A stretch of 64,000 bases of DNA from a bacterium (GTDB lineage Bacteria; ARS69): assembly GCA_025774805.1 (NCBI GenBank), contig JALGZR010000019.1, positions 1-64,000 of the forward strand, written 5' to 3'. Numbering within the stretch: the first letter of the stretch is position 1; every line of letters starts with the position of its first letter. Under the pieces are notes generated by a model. That model searched no databases, was not told the origin of the DNA, and saw only the letters and a program-made list of their open reading frames with translations. Below, piece after piece: positions 61,648 through 64,000 of this stretch. The position numbers and the translations under genes were made by a program.

Positions 61648-63069
61648 ATGCGCTTTCCCGACGGCGCGCTCCCGCGCGGGTCCCGCCTCTCCACTCCGGT
61701 CGTCGCGGCCCTTCTCGCGGCGGTCGCCCCCCTCGGGGCCGCGGAGCACTCCGTCCGCGCCGACGGTCTCGGGGACTTCCCGACGATTCAGGCCGCCGTC
61801 GACTCCGCGGACGCCGGAGACGTGATCGTTCTCGAGGACGGGGTCTTCACCGGGAACGGGAACCGCGACGTCCGCTTCTTCGGAAAGGACCTCGTCGTTC
61901 GCTCGCGCAACGGGCCCGGCGCCTGCACGATCGACTGCGAGGGGTCCAGTGGGGACCCCCATCGCGCCTTTCGACTCGATGCCGGGGAGACACCGGCCTC
62001 GCGGATCGAGGGGATCACGATCGTCGGGGGCTTCGTCGAGGGTCCGTTCCCCGAGAGCGGCGGCGGCGGCATTCTCATCGCGTACGGAAGCCATCCCGTC
62101 GTGACGGACTGCGTGTTCGACGGGAACCGAACCGGCTTCCAGGGATTCGGCGCGGGACTCCTCGCCTGGGAAGACTGTGACATCACGCTGACGGACTGCG
62201 TGTTCGTCCACGGGGAGTCGGGCTGGTACGGAGGAGGATTCGTCCTCCGCCGGTTCTGCGACGCGACGGTCGAGAGGTGCATCGTTCTGGACAACGAGGC
62301 GTTGCACGCCGGGGGAGGCGCCTCGATCACGCGCTCGAACGCCATCGTGAACGACTGCGTCTTCGCGGACAATCGGGTCACGGAGGCGGGCGGGGGAGGG
62401 GTCCTCGTCAAGGCGGAAGCGGAGCCCGTCTTCACGCGGTGCGTGTTCGTCGGCAATCGGGCGTGGGCCGGCGGCGGGATCGGTCTCGGCAACGATCCGC
62501 GCGTCACGCTGGTCGACTGTCTCTTCGACGGCAACGTGTCGCAGGTCGGAGGCGGCGGAGCCATCGAGCTCGACGCGAACCGCTGCGGGGCCTTACTTAC
62601 GGGCTGCACGCTCGTGAACAACGCGGCGCCCGGGTGGGGACAGCATCTCTACGTCGGTCCGACGTCCGACGCGACCGTCCGCAACTCGATCCTCAGTGGG
62701 GGGTGCACGGCGATGAACCCCGCTCGCGTGGAGTACGGCGGAACGCTCGACATCGACTGCTCCCTGGTCGAGGGAGGTGAGGAGGCCGTCTCGGGAGGAG
62801 GAACCCTGATCTACGGGCCGGACAACTTCGACGGGGATCCGATGTTCTGCGACCCGGACACCTGCGGCGCCTCTTCCTGGCCCACCGGGGACTACACTCT
62901 CGACTCCCAGTCGCCCGCGACCGCGGGCCAGAGCGGCTGCGGTCTCGTCGGCGCCTTCCCCGTCGGGTGCGGAGCGACTCCCGTCGAAGGCGGCATCGGG
63001 GGAAGATCCTGGGGGCGGGTCAAGGTTCTCTACCGGGGCACGCGGAACCCGCCGTCCGGCGGGGGCTGA
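61648..63069 (+). CDS. Secreted right-handed beta-helix protein with C-terminal SWGRVK motif
   Basis: 473 aa. A signal peptide (LSTPVVAALLAAVAPLGAAEH) leads into a pectate-lyase-like beta helix: DFPTIQAAVDSADAGDVIVL, then many repeats of the type VTDCVFDGNR ... GGGILI, LTDCVFVHGES ... GGGFVL, VDCLFDGN ... GGGAIEL. It ends GGRSWGRVKVLYRG plus a short tail. The start is the Met at 61648, behind GGAGGTC; upstream codons lack signal-peptide character. It is probably a surface carbohydrate-binding or structural protein. Confidence 0.85.
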   Translation: MRFPDGALPRGSRLSTPVVAALLAAVAPLGAAEHSVRADGLGDFPTIQAAVDSADAGDVIVLEDGVFTGNGNRDVRFFGKDLVVRSRNGPGACTIDCEGSSGDPHRAFRLDAGETPASRIEGITIVGGFVEGPFPESGGGGILIAYGSHPVVTDCVFDGNRTGFQGFGAGLLAWEDCDITLTDCVFVHGESGWYGGGFVLRRFCDATVERCIVLDNEALHAGGGASITRSNAIVNDCVFADNRVTEAGGGGVLVKAEAEPVFTRCVFVGNRAWAGGGIGLGNDPRVTLVDCLFDGNVSQVGGGGAIELDANRCGALLTGCTLVNNAAPGWGQHLYVGPTSDATVRNSILSGGCTAMNPARVEYGGTLDIDCSLVEGGEEAVSGGGTLIYGPDNFDGDPMFCDPDTCGASSWPTGDYTLDSQSPATAGQSGCGLVGAFPVGCGATPVEGGIGGRSWGRVKVLYRGTRNPPSGGG

Positions 63070-63087
63070 GCCCTGATGTGAGACTTC

Positions 63088-63121
63088 GAAGCCCCCGGGA
63101 CCAAGGGGTCTCGGGGGCTTC
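63088..63121. terminator. Strong bidirectional terminator hairpin
   Basis: GAAGCCCCCGGGACC (63088-63102), loop AAGG, and GGTCTCGGGGGCTTC (63107-63121) form a 15-bp stem with one G-U wobble. TTC/GAA borders occur on each side, and the hairpin lies exactly between convergent genes ending at 63069 and 63145. It should terminate both. Confidence 0.85.
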
Positions 63122-63144
63122 TTCCCCAACGACGATCTCGTGCC

Positions 63145-64000
63145 TTACTCGTTCGAGCGATCGACCGCCACCAGGCGCCCGCCGCCGCTCACGTAGGCGA
63201 CGACCGACGGGCCGAACCCGTCCCCCCGGTCGACCTGGAACTTGATGGCCGAGAACTCGCCGCCGCCCGAGGGCACGGCGACTTCGAGGGCGCGGATCTC
63301 TTGCCATTCCGACCAGCCGCCCACGGGATCGCGATCTTCGTCGACCGTAGCGGTCTTCACGCGATAGCGCGACTCGGCGGCCGTCCAGAGGCCACGGTCG
63401 ATCCCGAGATCCACGGCCCTCACCGATCCTCCTTCCACCCGGAAGTAGTCGATGGGACAGACCTTCTGGAACCACTCCCGACCGATCATGTCGCGCCGTT
63501 CGGCGAGCACCCTCGCCACGTAGCTGGCGGCGCTCGGGTTCTGGTACTTCGCTGTCTGGCAGACCGCCTCGAGATGCTCGTCGCGGAACGCGGTGATGAT
63601 CTTCGCGGCCCAGTAGCCGTCTTGCTGGGTCATCTTCGCGAAAGCGGTGTTCGGTGTGAGCGGCTTGAATCCGCCCGGGTTGTAGTACTCGGCGCTCCAG
63701 TACCCGACTTCGTCGAGGCCCGCCGGCCGTTCGAGCCGGCGCCAGTCGTCCTCTTTCAGACCGACGGTGAAGAGCCGCCCCATTGTCTGCCAGAAGTCGA
63801 ACCCGTACTCCATCCCGTTCTTGGGGACGGGGCCGTGAGCCCCGTTGCCGAGCGAGCTCGCGAAATCGATCAGATAGTGGCGTACGAAACGCTTGCCGTC
63901 TTCCTCGACGTAGAGGTCGAGGGTGTTGTGCTGCTTCGTGTCGAAGTGGTTGACCCAGCCCGCGAGCAGTCGCAGGCCGCGCAGATCGCGCCGATCCTCG
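63145..64000 (-). CDS. Conserved protein of unknown function, 5' part outside window
   Basis: Partial gene; the frame stays open to the right window edge (codons through 63999), so the start is outside. Visible are WVNHFDTKQHNTLDLYVEED, FVRHYLIDFASSLGNGAHGP, EYYNPGGFKPLTPNTAFAKM, DGYWAAKIITAFRDEH and REWFQKVCPIDYFRV. The pattern suggests an enzyme with conserved His/Asp residues (NHFD, HYLIDF), similar to kinase-like or CotH-like folds, but I cannot name a family. It is convergent with the beta-helix gene. Confidence 0.65.
   Translation of the reverse strand, partial: EDRRDLRGLRLLAGWVNHFDTKQHNTLDLYVEEDGKRFVRHYLIDFASSLGNGAHGPVPKNGMEYGFDFWQTMGRLFTVGLKEDDWRRLERPAGLDEVGYWSAEYYNPGGFKPLTPNTAFAKMTQQDGYWAAKIITAFRDEHLEAVCQTAKYQNPSAASYVARVLAERRDMIGREWFQKVCPIDYFRVEGGSVRAVDLGIDRGLWTAAESRYRVKTATVDEDRDPVGGWSEWQEIRALEVAVPSGGGEFSAIKFQVDRGDGFGPSVVAYVSGGGRLVAVDRSNE

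Noticed and set aside
1-64000. tRNA, rRNA or other known structural RNA genes
   Set aside because: No cloverleaf or rRNA-like sequence was recognised by eye on either strand; a covariance-model scan would be needed to exclude them.

Overview
The window is a high-GC (clearly above 60% by eye) bacterial chromosome segment. Its first two thirds hold an almost complete dissimilatory sulfate-reduction island: the 3' end of sat, qmoABC, dsrA-dsrB-dsrD, dsrL, dsrN, dsrC and dsrMKJOP. DsrD and the reductive gene set point to sulfate/sulfite reduction rather than sulfur oxidation. DsrL together with DsrD is not the classical Desulfovibrio arrangement; it is known from non-classical sulfur-cycling lineages such as Acidobacteriota. 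The secreted S8 protease, DUF547 and right-handed beta-helix proteins fit that kind of lineage, but the assignment is an inference and no rRNA or ribosomal gene is present to settle it.

Layout. 1-8.2 kb: end of sat, then qmoABC followed without a break by a second, DsrJOP-like set (triheme cytochrome, Tat ferredoxin, NrfD-type membrane protein). 8.3-13.5 kb: signalling block with a receiver protein and a di-heme CxxCH histidine kinase, then on the minus strand a receiver fused to a GcvH-like domain and a kinase with an N-terminal Rossmann domain. 13.9-19.6 kb: MazG-like pyrophosphohydrolase, a 41-aa membrane peptide, a DsrM-like/DsrK-like pair and a YeiH-type putative sulfur-anion exporter. 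19.8-27.7 kb: dsrA-dsrB-dsrD, ferritin-like protein, dsrL, dsrN, HEAT and TPR proteins, dsrC. 28.0-37.0 kb: RsbRD-N protein, dsrMKJOP, CoA-disulfide-reductase/rhodanese flavoprotein, trifunctional siroheme synthase. 37.0-43.0 kb: PhnD-like binding protein, kinase and sigma-54 regulator, then a second receiver/di-heme kinase pair.

From 43 kb the content changes to cell-surface and general functions: glycosyltransferase, flavin oxidoreductase, polysaccharide deacetylase, DUF547, sulfotransferase, several regulators (one hybrid kinase broken by a one-base frameshift), lipoproteins, a tripeptidyl-peptidase-II-like S8 protease, and two secreted proteins sharing a C-terminal SWGxVK..YR motif.

How it fits together: Sat makes APS. 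QmoABC passes quinol electrons to the APS reductase, which is outside the window. DsrAB reduces sulfite onto DsrC, and DsrMKJOP recycles DsrC. DsrL can link DsrAB to NAD(P)H, while DsrN and the CysG-type fusion supply siroheme or siroamide. The extra JOP set beside qmo and the extra MK pair beside the exporter may together form a second, re-wired Dsr-like membrane complex. The two di-heme kinases are well placed to sense redox state or a sulfur/nitrogen oxyanion.

The segment also contains three families of palindromic intergenic elements, all bounded by CTAG. At four genes the CTAG supplies the TAG stop codon.
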